Shown piece by piece: positions 1-11,924 of a stretch of DNA of 64,000 bases. Source of the DNA: Adenanthera pavonina (taxonomy: Eukaryota; Streptophyta; Magnoliopsida; Fabales; Fabaceae); NCBI GenBank assembly GCA_026686845.1, contig JAIVEN010000023.1, forward strand, positions 12,790,001-12,854,000, given 5' to 3'. The position numbers were made by a program, and so were the translations under genes. Position 1 is the first letter of the stretch. Every line of letters starts with the position of its first letter. Under the pieces are notes generated by a model. The model did not search any database, was not told where the DNA came from, and worked only from the letters and a program-made list of their open reading frames with translations.

Positions 1-480
1 ATGTCTTACAAGAGAAAAAGAAGGATGAAAAGAAGTAGGAATTGAATGCAAAGGCGAGGGTGAGTATATAGTGCAACAAAATATGGAAAGTGTGTTTTTT
101 GTTGGGGGGGTTGGGGTTTGGTGGTGGTTGTGGGTTTTGTACCTGAACATCGGTCGCCATCACCTGCGTCTCATCACGTGGTCTTTGTATTTCTGATCAT
201 TTTATTTATCAAGTTACCAGCTAGCCGACGAAACCCTCCACAGATGGGCCCGTTGCCCTCTCACCCCTTCCCTCAATATTATTCCTGTATTATCAATCTT
301 CCTCTTCTTTCCCAGCCATGGCCATGGCATCTATATGCATTCCATCTTAACTCATCTTCCAATCTATTCCTCATCTATCCCCATGCCATCACTAATTTAC
401 ACGAATTTCTTTCTTTCTCTACCAACAAAAAAGGTTTCAAAATGTGCCATATGAGGCGCTTTCATTTCAAATTTACTCAT

Positions 481-506
481 CACACACACACACACACACA
501 CACACA
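481..506. repeat. (CA)13 microsatellite
   Basis: Thirteen uninterrupted CA units. Confidence 0.95.
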
Positions 507-946
507 TAAATAATAATTGTCTCTCTACATAGTAAAATAACTTACTTTGTTTCAACTCATAACATCCCTCCGAAGTTTTGGTATTTTCAACGAATATTCG
601 TCGATTAATATATTAACTAACAACAGTAATAAAAGTTAATAATTCAACTAACGAAGGGGCAAAATTGGGAAGAAAAAGGCTCAAGTTCCTCAACTACTTT
701 AAATCTCCTATTAAACCCCACAATAAAATAAAGTAGAAAAGGAAAGTGGTGACTTTTCTACTATTATGCACAGTCAATAGCCTTTTAATACAATGAAAGT
801 GCCACATTTACTTCCATATTCTCCCAAATTATATACAGTAGAAGGTTAAATTAAATAATGTATATATTAGTTGTCCTAAAACTCTTTGTGGGTGCTGTCC
901 AAAAGAAAAAAACCTTTATGGGTATTGCACGAATTGAAAGCGGGTA

Positions 947-987
947 TGTATATATATATATACACACACACATATATATATATATAT
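947..987. repeat. Compound (TA)n-(CA)n-(TA)n microsatellite
   Basis: A TA run, a short CA run and a second TA run follow one another without a break. Confidence 0.9.
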
Positions 988-1813
988 GGTATAGTAGCTT
1001 CTTTTATGGTTAAATTTTGGTTGAATTTCGTTGAAACATTGGGATCACCAAAGTGAGCAAATTAATTAGTTAAAACACACCATTCAGCCCAAAGGAAAAC
1101 TATCTTTTTTTTTCAGCCTTCATATATGTCTTATAAGTTATAACACTTATTATATGGGCGTACTAAGTGCAATCGTTTACTTATTTGTGGTAAAAGTCCG
1201 TTTTCATATCACATTACAATTAATTTTGCTTTTCCATGCTATTTTAGGCATAGTAATTTTTAGAATTTGTTTGTTAGAATTTATTTGTAAATTTTAGAAA
1301 ATAATAAAATATAAATTAATTTCTTTTCCCCCCTTTTTACTGCTGTTTAGTTTCTTTCTGTACTCTACAAGAGAATTTAAATAAAACTAATTAAGGAAAG
1401 GCCGAAAACTTGAGCATAACTCTAAGTATATTTGAATATAATACTTGCAGTGTGTTTCATAGTGGATCATGCACTTGTGAAAGAGCTAATTGATTCTTCC
1501 CTGTTCAATATTAATTTATTTACTTAATTAGACACGTGAAATGAGACCAAGAAAGTAATATAAATCCTACTAAGAGGAATTTGACCAATCTAATGCATCG
1601 CTTTGCATTTTTTCCCCCTCAATCCCCTCACTATACTCTTAAAACAAGGATTATCACATAATGAGATAGTGGAATTGTCGTTAATGGAATTAGTTATATA
1701 CAAAATGGAATTTAAAAGGTTGGCCTATGCATGTCATTCTCTTACATAGGGGCTGTGTTGATCTTCACTATATCATTCCCAATTTATCATATGTCCCTGA
1801 TATGAGAATATTC

Positions 1814-1830
1814 AAATCTTTTATTCCGTG
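1814..1830. repeat. Left target-site duplication of the 1831-2671 element
   Basis: AAATCTTTTATTCCGTG, identical over 17 bp to 2672-2688. Confidence 0.85.
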
Positions 1831-2671
1831 TGAAAAATCAACTATTTGTGGGTATATTCCTCCAAATCAAACTCTCTCCCTTGGGAGATTTACCCTCTCT
1901 TTTGAGAGTTTAAATCCTTAGCTTGCAGTCGAGTAGCGAGTGGCACGACGCCTCTCTCCTCGGCCTCTGGCGAAGGAGGGGGCAGCCATGGTGTGTGTGT
2001 GTGTTTCTCGTCTCTGGTGGATATCTGCTCAGTGTTTAGGTTTTCTGGGCAAATGGAAGATACCTCTCAATGTTGCCTTCTGTCATGTAGATCGGACGAT
2101 TAGGTGACTGGAACGGAAATGGATGAACAATTTCCGCAGCTGTCTCCCTCTAGCAATGGCTAGATTTGGTAGATCGGTGAAGCAACACTTTTAGAGTTTC
2201 AATTGCTTGCTTGCTTCGACAGAGGCCACTGCAATGGCTTTTCTCATGAGTTTTTCAAGTGGAGATTGTTCAAAGTTTGCTTCTGTATTGGCAAATTCGA
2301 GGTTTGAGGGGATGGATAGAGAAAGGATGGCTCTCAGAGCCAACATCCCCGGATCTAATGGTGTTCTTGCTATTTTCCGTTGAGGCAGCGGCTGGATTCC
2401 TGTTTATGCTTGGTTTAGCCGATGGTGTCTTCGTAGGTGTTTCTATTTTGTTTGTGTTTGTTGCTCCTCGGTCTTCTTCTGTTTCTTAGTGTGGGTGTCA
2501 GAGATTAAGGGAGTCTTTGGTGGTCTGACAGCTTTGTGGGGTGTGTTTGGCTGTTGCAGTCGAGTAGGGTTTTGTGAGGCTGGTCTGGTTGTATTATCTT
2601 CTAATGCCTTTGGACTTGCTTTTGTATGCCGTGTTTATTTAGTAATATCAATTTATTTTTTCTGGCAAAAA
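1831..2671 (+). mobile_element. Short non-LTR retroelement (841 bp), LINE-derived or non-autonomous
   Basis: The segment lies between perfect 17-bp direct repeats (1814-1830 and 2672-2688). Just before the right copy it ends in an A-run that follows TTTTTTCTGGC. A poly(A) end plus a 17-bp target-site duplication is the signature of LINE-type target-primed reverse transcription, which puts the element on the plus strand. The 3' 100 bp reads like the 3' end of plant L1 elements. No reverse transcriptase or endonuclease frame is present, so it is either a strongly 5'-truncated LINE or a non-autonomous relative. The interior is richer in G and C than its surroundings and contains GCAGTCGAGTAG near 1927 and a near-copy near 2557. 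Confidence 0.75.
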
Positions 2672-2688
2672 AAATCTTTTATTCCGTG
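2672..2688. repeat. Right target-site duplication of the 1831-2671 element
   Basis: AAATCTTTTATTCCGTG, a perfect 17-bp copy of 1814-1830, directly after the A-run. Confidence 0.85.
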
Positions 2689-4657
2689 CAACTTGCCAGC
2701 ATGTTGTCCAAAGTCGAAATTAATATGCTCGTAATACATTTTGACATTTTCTTTCTTCCAATTAGGACAGGATATGAAGCCCCCTTCTATCCACGCGCGC
2801 AGTACATTATTTAGGTGAAACGAAATTGTCTATTCAATATTTACCAAAAAAAAATGTCAAAGCATGGATCAACTAGAGCTGCCTTAGTTCAAATTGCATT
2901 TTAACATATGCAACATTGCAACCTTTTAAAATAATTCTGTAACATATATTATGAGGTATGTCAGACCATACCTGGAATTATTAAGACAATAATTCAAATA
3001 TTTTTTTTAATATATTCAGCACCGAATTCCACGAATAAAATATGATACAATGTATCTTCTTCGAATAATAAAATCACGAGCGTACCATTTTGCCAGATAA
3101 ACAATTGAAGGGCAGCCGTTCTTTAATTGTATGTATATTATATTTTAATTTTTTTTAAATCCATCGCCCTAAAATTTTTTATCTGCACCCTTTAATGTTT
3201 TGTTTTAATTACATACTTTCAATGATAATTATGATATAATTATTTCTTGCGTAAAATTAATCTCATAAAAAATTTTTATCGAAGTTTCCCCAACAAAAAA
3301 GCTTCTTGTTTATATTTTCCAACAATTTCTAATGATACACTCATTTTCACTCTTTCACAAAGTTTCTCTTCCTTGTTATTTCTCTAACCATACTTTTTAT
3401 ATATCCACTATAAAACAAAACTTTAAAATCAAATGAAATATGTTTTTCTTACAATATTTTGAATACTTATAGTAGAAAGAATTTGTAAATAATTTCATAT
3501 CGACGATCTTAACGACTAACATATATATCACTTTTAATATATACATTTTTATAATAAGGTAATTATATTTCTTTTTACGTTATTTTTGGTGCATAATCAG
3601 TTATTACTGTTGTTACTTGTTAGCATACTATTATTATGGCTCTCTGTTTTTAAATTTAGTAAATTATAGCGTTATATTACTTTTATAGATACTCAATTTT
3701 TTATTTTATTAATTATTAATACTCATATTACGTACAAATATTCAGCCCTTTACATTTTTTTTTGGGGGTTCTGTCATTGAGTTTGAGAACATGATTCCCG
3801 TCTTTTGATAAAAACAGTATATGATTCTCTGATTAAATTAAATGTTTGTAATGATCTTATAAGAAAAATTATACATTTATCATAACGAATTTGAAAATAA
3901 ATGTACAGTAATCAATATTAATATACAATATAAAAAGTCTAGGGAGCCATATTGTTTACAAGCCACGGATGAAGGTAATATTAAATTATGTGCAAATGCA
4001 GGAAATCCACGACAGTTAATATCAAATATAAATATTCTATTTTCACCAAAAGATATAAATATTCTATATCTTCAGCTATTTTGAACTATATATATATAAT
4101 CATAAATGGTATTTTTCACAAATCTTAAACAATGCAACTCATTTCTATCATACAACCTCTTGAGTTTGGTGCAATACATGAGACCAAATATCTAGGTTTA
4201 CCTGTATCATAATAGTATTCTTCTTTTTAATATTAAAATTTAATATATGGTTTGTTCAATTATGCAAGACAGTTTATTTCATTATCAAAACAAAGTAGAA
4301 AAAATGAAATATGTTATAATTTAAATAAACAAACAATTTGGTTTTAACTAAAAATTTAATTTTATCAAAAACTGACAAAACATACGAGTTAATTATTTTG
4401 GAATTATTGAGTCACTTAATTAAAAAACTAACCTGCAATAAATTTTGTTATTTCACCTAGTAAGGTATGTAGCATTCAGAACCAAGTTGATTGGATTGAT
4501 AATTTAAATCTTGATCCACTAATAATTAATAAATGGGAGTAGGGTGATGATGTTGTAGTGAATAATTACCAAAAGTCAAAAATGTAGCGTCCAAAGCACT
4601 ATACACGCGTCAGCTACACAAAACTCTGCTGGCGCGATTCGACTTCTCACTCTTAAC

Positions 4658-4663
4658 CACGTG
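4658..4663. promoter_or_regulatory. Perfect G-box (CACGTG)
   Basis: CACGTG sits in the context CCACGTGTCG, the core for plant bZIP and bHLH factors. It lies about 0.94 kb upstream of the trihelix gene start codon. A six-base palindrome can occur by chance, so a role is only possible. Confidence 0.25.
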
Positions 4664-5357
4664 TCGATCTATCATTTGCAGCCCGAACCTACACTAATAT
4701 GTTTAAACAACTAACTTTCTTTGTTCCTCTTGCACTTAGGCCCCTTTACTCATTTGTAGTCGGATTTGAATCGAGTGAATTATTTTTTTAATTTTCAAAC
4801 TAAATACATAACGTGTGAAATTCATTTAGTGGCAAAAAAAAAAAAAAGAAATTCATTTGAGAATGAAAAGCCATCTAATTTTAATCATCTAAATTTTCAA
4901 CTATATATACAATGCACGAATTTCTTATAATTTTCATGCATACATTAAATTTATTTAAATGATAAAATTCAAACATTCTATAAAATTTTTAAAATAGTTA
5001 GAGCATGTTATATATTTATATTCTATTTAATAAAAATTAAGATCAATTTTGTATCTATAATCATATCTCATATTTCATTTTATATATTCTATTATATATA
5101 TCATACAAAGACACATTATTAATGAGATCTACTTTTTGTCATCTATTGAAATACTATTACATAAATAAAAATAATAATGTGAATATAGCTATAAATTTGA
5201 GCACAGTCTACTTCCCAAAAAAAAAAATTAGAGAACCAAACTTTCGAAGACACTCCAAGCCCACCCCATCCATCCTGAACAAAGTCGCAATAACAAGCAC
5301 CATTCTTCGCTGAAAAAGCGAAAGAGAAGGTTAATATAATCTTTTAATACCAATACT

Positions 5358-5383
5358 AGAGAGAGAGAGAGAGAGAGAGAGAG
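5358..5383. repeat. (AG)13 microsatellite in the 5' region of the trihelix gene
   Basis: Uninterrupted AG repeat about 215 bp upstream of the start codon. GA/CT repeats here can act as GAGA-type sites bound by plant BBR/BPC proteins, but that is inference. Confidence 0.9.
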
Positions 5384-5597
5384 GCATATTTGATATCACA
5401 TACGCAATAGGCATACTCACTTGCACACAGACATGGGACCATTGTCCTTCGCTTAAAATTTGAGATTTTTCGTGGACGACACGATCCGAGTCTGCCGCTT
5501 CTTCCCTCTCCTTCTTCTTCACTCTTTCTCACTGTCTTCTTCTCCTTAGGCCTCACTCTCACCTTAGCTTCCTCTTCTCAACTTCCCCAGAAATCTC

Positions 5598-8247
5598 ATG
5601 GAAATGGAGGATCACCACAACAATCACCATCATCCCCAGCAATATGGCATGGCGGATCTCAGGCAGCTCATGAACGGAGGTCCCAGGTCCACTGCTACAC
5701 ATTTCCCCTCCATACCACCGCAGCCCACGGCGGAGCTCTTCCAGCCTCACCGGAATCTGACTCCCACCCACCACCAACACTACGACATGATGATGTTTGG
5801 TCGTCATGTCGCCGATGTAATGCCTCGTGGCCTCCACGACTTAGCCTCCGATTCTCCTACCACCGCTGCTCCTCCCACTAACAATATTACTGTAGCCACT
5901 CCGGCTACCACCGCTAGCGCTTCCACTCCTCCACTCAGTGGTTTAGAGGCTGAGACCCCAGGCTGCCTCGCTGGGGATGCCTCCACCGGAAGATGGCCCA
6001 GGCAGGAAACACTCACTCTTCTTGAGATCAGATCTCGTCTCGACCCTAAATTCAAAGAGGCCAATCAAAAGGGCCCCTTATGGGACGAAGTCTCTAGGTA
6101 CTCATTTTCTTCTTCCAAATTCTTCACCTTCAATTCTTCTACTCGCTTCTTCTGTTTTCAATTTCTTCACCTTGAATATTTTAAAATCATAAATTCATTT
6201 TAGCTGTTAATTTGAGATACAACAAATCATTCAGGAGAACAGACTAAATTAAATACCCATACGTATGTATACTGCAACTCCATGACAGTAAATTACTTGC
6301 TAGTAAGATGACTGCACTTTTTGTTAATTTAATTGGTGGCTGTGATTTTTGGAAACTGGGATAACTAGCCGGCTATACAGTTTTGTCAATGTTGTTTCCA
6401 CTGGAAAATGACAACACTGGCTTCAGTGGGATACCCAGGTTTCATTTCTCTACTCAATTTACGATTGTTGCTTGCGTGGTACTTGAAGTATTAAGTTGAT
6501 ATATGAAGACTAGTACTGTACTGCCACTGACTCGTTTTCCATTTTGAATATTTGTACCCCTCCTTTAAGTGCAAGTTTTTCCATTTTTCCTAACTTCTCA
6601 GTCTCTCACTGATTTAGAATTGATTGACCTCTTAAGATGCCTCTATGAAACCTGTACCCTTATTTTATATCGTGTGAATTGACATCAACCACCAGGCTCT
6701 TGCTTCAAAATCTTATTTCTATGGCAAGTTGAATGGTCATGTGTGCTTGGTTGTATTTGCTATAACTAGGTAGCAAGAACGAAAGATAGAAACGTCTGTG
6801 CATGGCATTACATAATTATTAATTAATTACCTGAGAACATCGTCACATGGGCCAGCATCATAGGGATTTTTCGCCCCCACACCTCTAACTAGGGTTCTAT
6901 TTCCTACGATTAGGTCACTTCTTAGGCTATCGGTGCATTTCTTTTCCTTCCACCACCCATTTGTTTTCACTTCTGTTGATGATGATCAGGATCATGTCGG
7001 AAGAACATGGATACCAAAGGAGTGGGAAAAAATGCAGGGAAAAATTCGAGAACTTGTACAAATATTACAAGAAGACAAAGGAAGGTAAGGCGAGGAGACA
7101 GGATGGGAAGCATTACAGGTTCTTCCGTCAACTGGAAGCTTTGTATGGAGGAAACAGCAACTCAACCTCAGTACCAGAAACCAATTATGGTAGCAACGGA
7201 ATTCGCTTTCAGACACCCTCACAAACAAATCAAGACATGTTTCAGTCTCACAATCACAAGAATTGTGATAGCCTCAGCCTCACAAACTCCACAGATTTTG
7301 GCACGTCATCATCGGACGACAACAATCTTTGCAGCATGGAAAATGATTCCACGGAGAAGGGGAGGAAGAGGAGGAGTACTGGAAGCAGATGGAAGGCCAA
7401 AATAAGAGAGTTCATTGACTCTCAGATGAAGAAGCTGATTGAGAAGCAAGAGACGTGGATGGATAGGCTCGTGAAGACGCTTGAACAGAAGGAGAAGGAG
7501 AGGGTTTTAAGAGAGGAAGAGTGGAGAAGACAAGAGGCTGCGAGGTTGGAAATGGAGCACAAGTTTTGGGCTAAGGAGAGAGCGTGGATTGAAGCAAGGG
7601 ATGCTGCTCTAATGGACGCCTTGCAGAAACTAACGGGAAGAGAGATAAAGGCTCAATCTCCTGATGATCAGGCTCTAATTATGGCTAATGAAATTCAGAA
7701 TCATAGGGAGAACCAGAATGAAGATGGAAGTGAAATCCTAAATGGTAGTCATAGAGGTGGTGATAACTGGCCAAAATGTGAGACTACAAGGCTTGTAGAG
7801 TTGAGGACTGAGATGGAGTCCGGGTTTCAGCAAAGTGGATGTTCGGAAGAGGTTATGTGGGAGGAAGTAGCCAACAAAATGGCTTGCTTTGGCTACGAGA
7901 GGACTGCTTTGATGTGCAAACAAAAGTGGGAAAGCATAACCAACTATACAAATGCCAAGGAAGGAAGCAAGAAGCGCAAGGAAAAGTCTAGAAGCTGTTT
8001 TTACTTCGAAAACAACATTAATGACCAATCCTCCTTGTATAACCAAGGAACTGCTCCGTACTGTGATATCAACGATCAACGGCACGACACTGAGAGGCTA
8101 CAAACAAATGATGGCTCTTCACCTTCAAATTCCAATGCAGTTGCGGCTGACGTTAACTGCTTTCCCTTCTTTATTAGCACTGAGGGATCAGAAAATTTGT
8201 GGGAAAACTACGGCTTGAAGATCAATAAAGGAAATCAAAACCAGTGA
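5598..8247 (+). CDS. PTL: GT-2-type double trihelix transcription factor, PETAL LOSS ortholog
   Basis: Two coding exons, 5598-6097 and 6990-8247, with a GT-AG intron of 892 bp. The junction restores the Arg codon in the conserved string WDEVSRIMSEEHGYQRS, and the spliced product is 585 aa. The N-terminus is His/Pro-rich and contains QYGMADLRQLMNGG, a PETAL LOSS hallmark. The first trihelix (GT) domain is at about 131-220 and starts GRWPRQETL. A charged coiled-coil segment is at about 300-385 (KAKIREFIDSQMKKLIEKQ onward). The second trihelix is at about 427-497 and starts NWPKCETTRLVELR. GT-2 proteins bind GT-rich promoter elements in the nucleus. In Arabidopsis PTL limits growth between sepals and affects petal initiation. 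The start is the first ATG of the exon after a pyrimidine-rich leader. The intron falls inside the first DNA-binding domain, as expected for the family. Assignment to PTL rather than another GT-2 paralog rests on the N-terminal motif and on the aldolase neighbour. Confidence 0.93.
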
Positions 8248-11200
8248 GAGAAAGATGGTTGAGTCCTTGGAGCCACAAAGATTTGACACCTTTTTCCTGA
8301 TATGTATGCAAGAGCTAACTGAGGGTTTATACATATAGATTGATGAGAAATGGTGGTCCCATCGAGCTTAATGTATTTATGGAGAGAAAACTAATGAGTT
8401 CAACCGTCCAACTATTGTACGTTTTATATATGAGGGAGACGAAGTGGCACCACAGTTCACTTAACTGTGGTGAAATATGACACCAATTCAGGTGAGTTTC
8501 TTCCATCCCAGATTTCACCTTTTGTTTTAGGCTTGCGAATGGATGTCACATTTTGTGTTACTTCATATTAGTAGCACCATCAATAATGTCGATATTAGTT
8601 AGTCTGCTTTTCTTCCTTCCGTGTAAAGCTGCCATAAATGAACTGTGCATGTCTGCAGGCTGTGTACTGAATGAAGATGAACTGTGTATTTCTGCATCTT
8701 TTCTATGCCTTGTGTATATTAACGCGGTAATAATATTGTTCAATAATCAAATTAATTAAGGGATGTTTTTTCTCGTGAAAATGCTTTTTGTACCTTATAT
8801 ATGGAGTTCCTGCTGATTCTCATTCATTAGAGGAGTAGAGTTTTCTTCAACTTTCTAACATTGGTTTATCCAAAAAAGAAAAAAAAAATTCGGATACGAT
8901 TTTTTTAAAGAGTTGGGAAAAATATTCGGTTGAGACTTTGAAAGTCGAAGTTTTTATATATTGATTCTCTTATTTCTTTTTAAGCTTTTGCTAGTATTTG
9001 AATAGGGATTGGAGAACAACGTACGTAGGAGCCATGTTTTGGAGAATAATTTAGTGCAATTTTAAGTAGTGAGTACCTCAGGCAAAATGTGCACAACGTT
9101 GGCGAGTACATTGAAGCTGACATTAATTAGAAATTATATATATATATATCACATTAAAATCCAGTCTCGACGAACAAACTAGGGGATGGGAGAGTTTAAT
9201 TAGTGTTGTTATTGAACCCGATTCAAACTTTTTTTTCGCTAGTCAACAACAATATATATTTAACTAAGCACCCACGTACATTGCTAAGGGGCAAGATTTT
9301 TATTCCCTCCTAGCCTCTTTGGAGTTTAACAGGATTGATGGAACCGAAGGGTTGTACGCTAAATATTAACTACTCACTCCATGCCCTCCATTACAAAATT
9401 GAGCTGAATACGAGTGGCTTACGGTGGCTTATGGCTAATGCATCCATGGAATTCTAAGTCATAAGTAGGAGTGCTTGGTGCAATATTAATTGACTTTAAA
9501 GCGTACAACACAGCATCATCGATCAAACGCAATACGTGTGTGTGTGTGAAGCAACTGACAGTACGTAACTGAGGATCATTTAATATCATTCAGCAAATAG
9601 TAACGTTGCATTGCAGCAAGAGAATTCTTCAGTGATACAGTCAGCTGATTTTATTATGTGGTCCTTGCTGACCATTGACTTACTCCTCCCATCCACAAAT
9701 GTCGTCCATGCTGGACATTTGTTCAGGATTGCTGCTATCACGATATATAAAACATAAGCTGTTTTTGACTAACACCTGGGTTAAATTTTTATCTAAAAAA
9801 AAAAAAAGAGAAATAGATTAATCCCGCTCTAATTAAGTGAAATTTTTTTTTGGGAAAAATACCTCTCTTGGTCGGAACCCTACCCAGAATGATCCGAATA
9901 GGGCCTAAATAAAAAGATGAATCCCTAATTGAGAGTATTAATGAATGTTGGAAGTTGGAAGTAGTCCTTGTTGCCCATCAGAGTAATAACTAATGAATGA
10001 TGGAGAGAGGTATGAATAGTAATCATGGGGTTGCACTGGTGGTACCTCACGTACTCATCTGGATACAAAAATATGTGAAAGAGGGAAGTGGACTGGACGA
10101 GCAGTGTCCGTACTTGGGAAAGAGTAAAGAAGTTTCCTGCTAAAAGTGTTCCATTGCAGTGTGTCTGGGGAGACACGGCAGTCAATATCATCAAAGCTTT
10201 GTTATGTGGATTCAACTTTTTCTTCTTTCTTCTTTCTTCTTTCTTCTTTCTTCTTCTTCTCCACTCGAACCCCGCTTGCTTGTCCCAGCGCCCACAGGCA
10301 GTTAAATAATTAGCAGTCAAACTATACGAAATTGTGTTTACAATAATGGAAGGGGGATGGCAAGAAATAGGTAAAGCTAAATTAAAAAGGAAAACTTGCT
10401 CTCTCTCTCTGATGTTGCTGACGTGACTACTTACTGAGCCACCTTCTACACCCAAAAAAGAAACTGTACCCTAATACCAATAATTTCCTACTTACCCCTG
10501 AATCCAGATAGGGAATTCACGCTTTTCCAACTGCTTTATATATTTTGTGGTCGTACTCCTACAAAGGTGATCGTCAGTTCTTATCGCAATCAGGTTCTTT
10601 TCTGGATCTGCTTGCCAGTGACGGTGGGACACTCCAGATTACATCTGGCAAAAGATTTTGCCATTTCTGGCCCAAGTGGCCTAAGGGTGGCCCATTTAAT
10701 TCTCATATTCCTTTGGATTAGGATCATTTGCATTTACATGAATATTTTAAAGATAGGCTTCAAAAGAGATGGTCAATATAAACATGAAATATAAATTTCA
10801 CACCAAATACTTATTTTTTATATCACACCATCTTTAAATATGAGTGTGAAAATTCGATTTTCTTTCTTTCGTCTGGCCCTCGGAAAAAGTAACAGGCGTC
10901 TTTGAGGATATCGATGAAATGATGCTAGGGAACAAAGGGGCCCATAAAGGTTGTGGGTCCAGATGTGGAATTCAGCCCACCAACTAGCCCAAAAACTTAC
11001 TGGGCTGAAATAAATCTCTACAACAAGATTTAAAAATAGCGGGAAAAGTTATCGGTTTATAGCTGTAAATAATCTCTATCATATTTGTTATCGATTAAAA
11101 TAGAATTATTCACGAGAGTTCGCATAATTTAAATTTTTATTACATAAAAAGCTTTCGAATTGAAATAATTTCTATCTTCTAAATGGTGGAAGTCAATACT

Positions 11201-11924
11201 CATTAGATGTGAAAGACCAGGGAGATTGAATAGCAAATGAGATCAGATTATGTAAGTTAAATGCCACCAGTTATTGTCAGCTGAGAGCAACACTAGAAGT
11301 ACAAAACTTTCCTGCGCCACACTATCATATGTATATTTTGCATTCGCAGCGGTTAATATTTTTACTCGTGTTGATCAGTGTGTTAATGTTTAGCCCAATA
11401 AATAATTTTCAGCCGTGGAACAATATCACTAGGACAATATTACTAATTTTTCCAGTCCAGTATGGCATTTCCTACATTTTTCTTGCAATCAAATCCTCTT
11501 TATGTTCTCATGAGCTCTAAAACAGAAGAAACAAAAACAAAAGGCTTCTATTTTTTTTTTTCAATCCAGGTTTTCTTTGAAAAGTTTGATCATGGACCTC
11601 ACAGGCCTGATCAAAGATTTATGGAATGTATAATGATATTACATGGGTAAAAAGAGGTAAGTTCAATAAGTTGCAGGCAATAGCATGATTCCGCCATCTG
11701 ATTTAAATTTCAGTTATACAAAAAAATATCAGTAACCCTCTGTAATGCAAAGCAAAACAGAAACGAAGGGTAAAATAATCAAAGTCGATACAGCTGATGA
11801 AGCTATTATTCTCAGGTTATTATAACCATCCTATGACCAAAAACGGCAAACAAAACAGTAGTGTTTGAGCCTATAATTGAAGCCAACAGAGCGAAGAAGA
11901 GTGCAAAATAAAAGCCCACACTAC
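8248..11924. other. Spacer between the trihelix and aldolase genes
   Basis: The first 400-500 bp is the likely 3' UTR of the PTL-type gene and the last 250 bp the likely 3' UTR of the aldolase gene (convergent). No known protein is encoded between them. A 176-codon minus-strand frame at 9925-10455 has low-complexity Lys/Arg content read from a TTC-repeat strand and was not accepted. Confidence 0.5.
10221..10258. repeat. (TTTC/TTC)n pyrimidine microsatellite
   Basis: Irregular CTT/TTTC repeat, pure pyrimidine on the plus strand. Confidence 0.85.

Larger units (their letters stand above)
1..1813. other. Intergenic, AT-rich, no gene seen
   Basis: No reading frame here resembles a known protein. 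The open frame at 118-513 is compositionally odd (Pro/His/Phe-rich) and ends in the CA microsatellite. Two simple repeats (481-506 and 947-987) are listed separately. The stretch from 1170 is plain AT-rich plant spacer up to the retroelement insertion at 1831. Confidence 0.6.
2689..5597. other. Upstream region of the trihelix gene, no gene seen
   Basis: AT-rich spacer with many short A/T runs and no protein-like frame. The last 250 bp holds a GA microsatellite and then a pyrimidine-rich tract (about 5440-5597), which looks like the promoter-proximal and 5' leader region of the PETAL LOSS-type gene. A convincing TATA box and transcription start could not be fixed. Confidence 0.5.

Noticed and set aside
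118..513. 131-codon plus-strand open frame
   Set aside because: Low-complexity composition, ends in a CA microsatellite, and has no resemblance to any family.
6098..6203. Read-through of PTL exon 1 to a stop at 6203
   Set aside because: A consensus donor at 6098 and restoration of the conserved trihelix sequence in exon 2 show that this is intron.
9925..10455. 176-codon minus-strand open frame
   Set aside because: Its Lys/Arg-rich core is the translation of a TTC microsatellite, with no domain, no family match and poor coding character.
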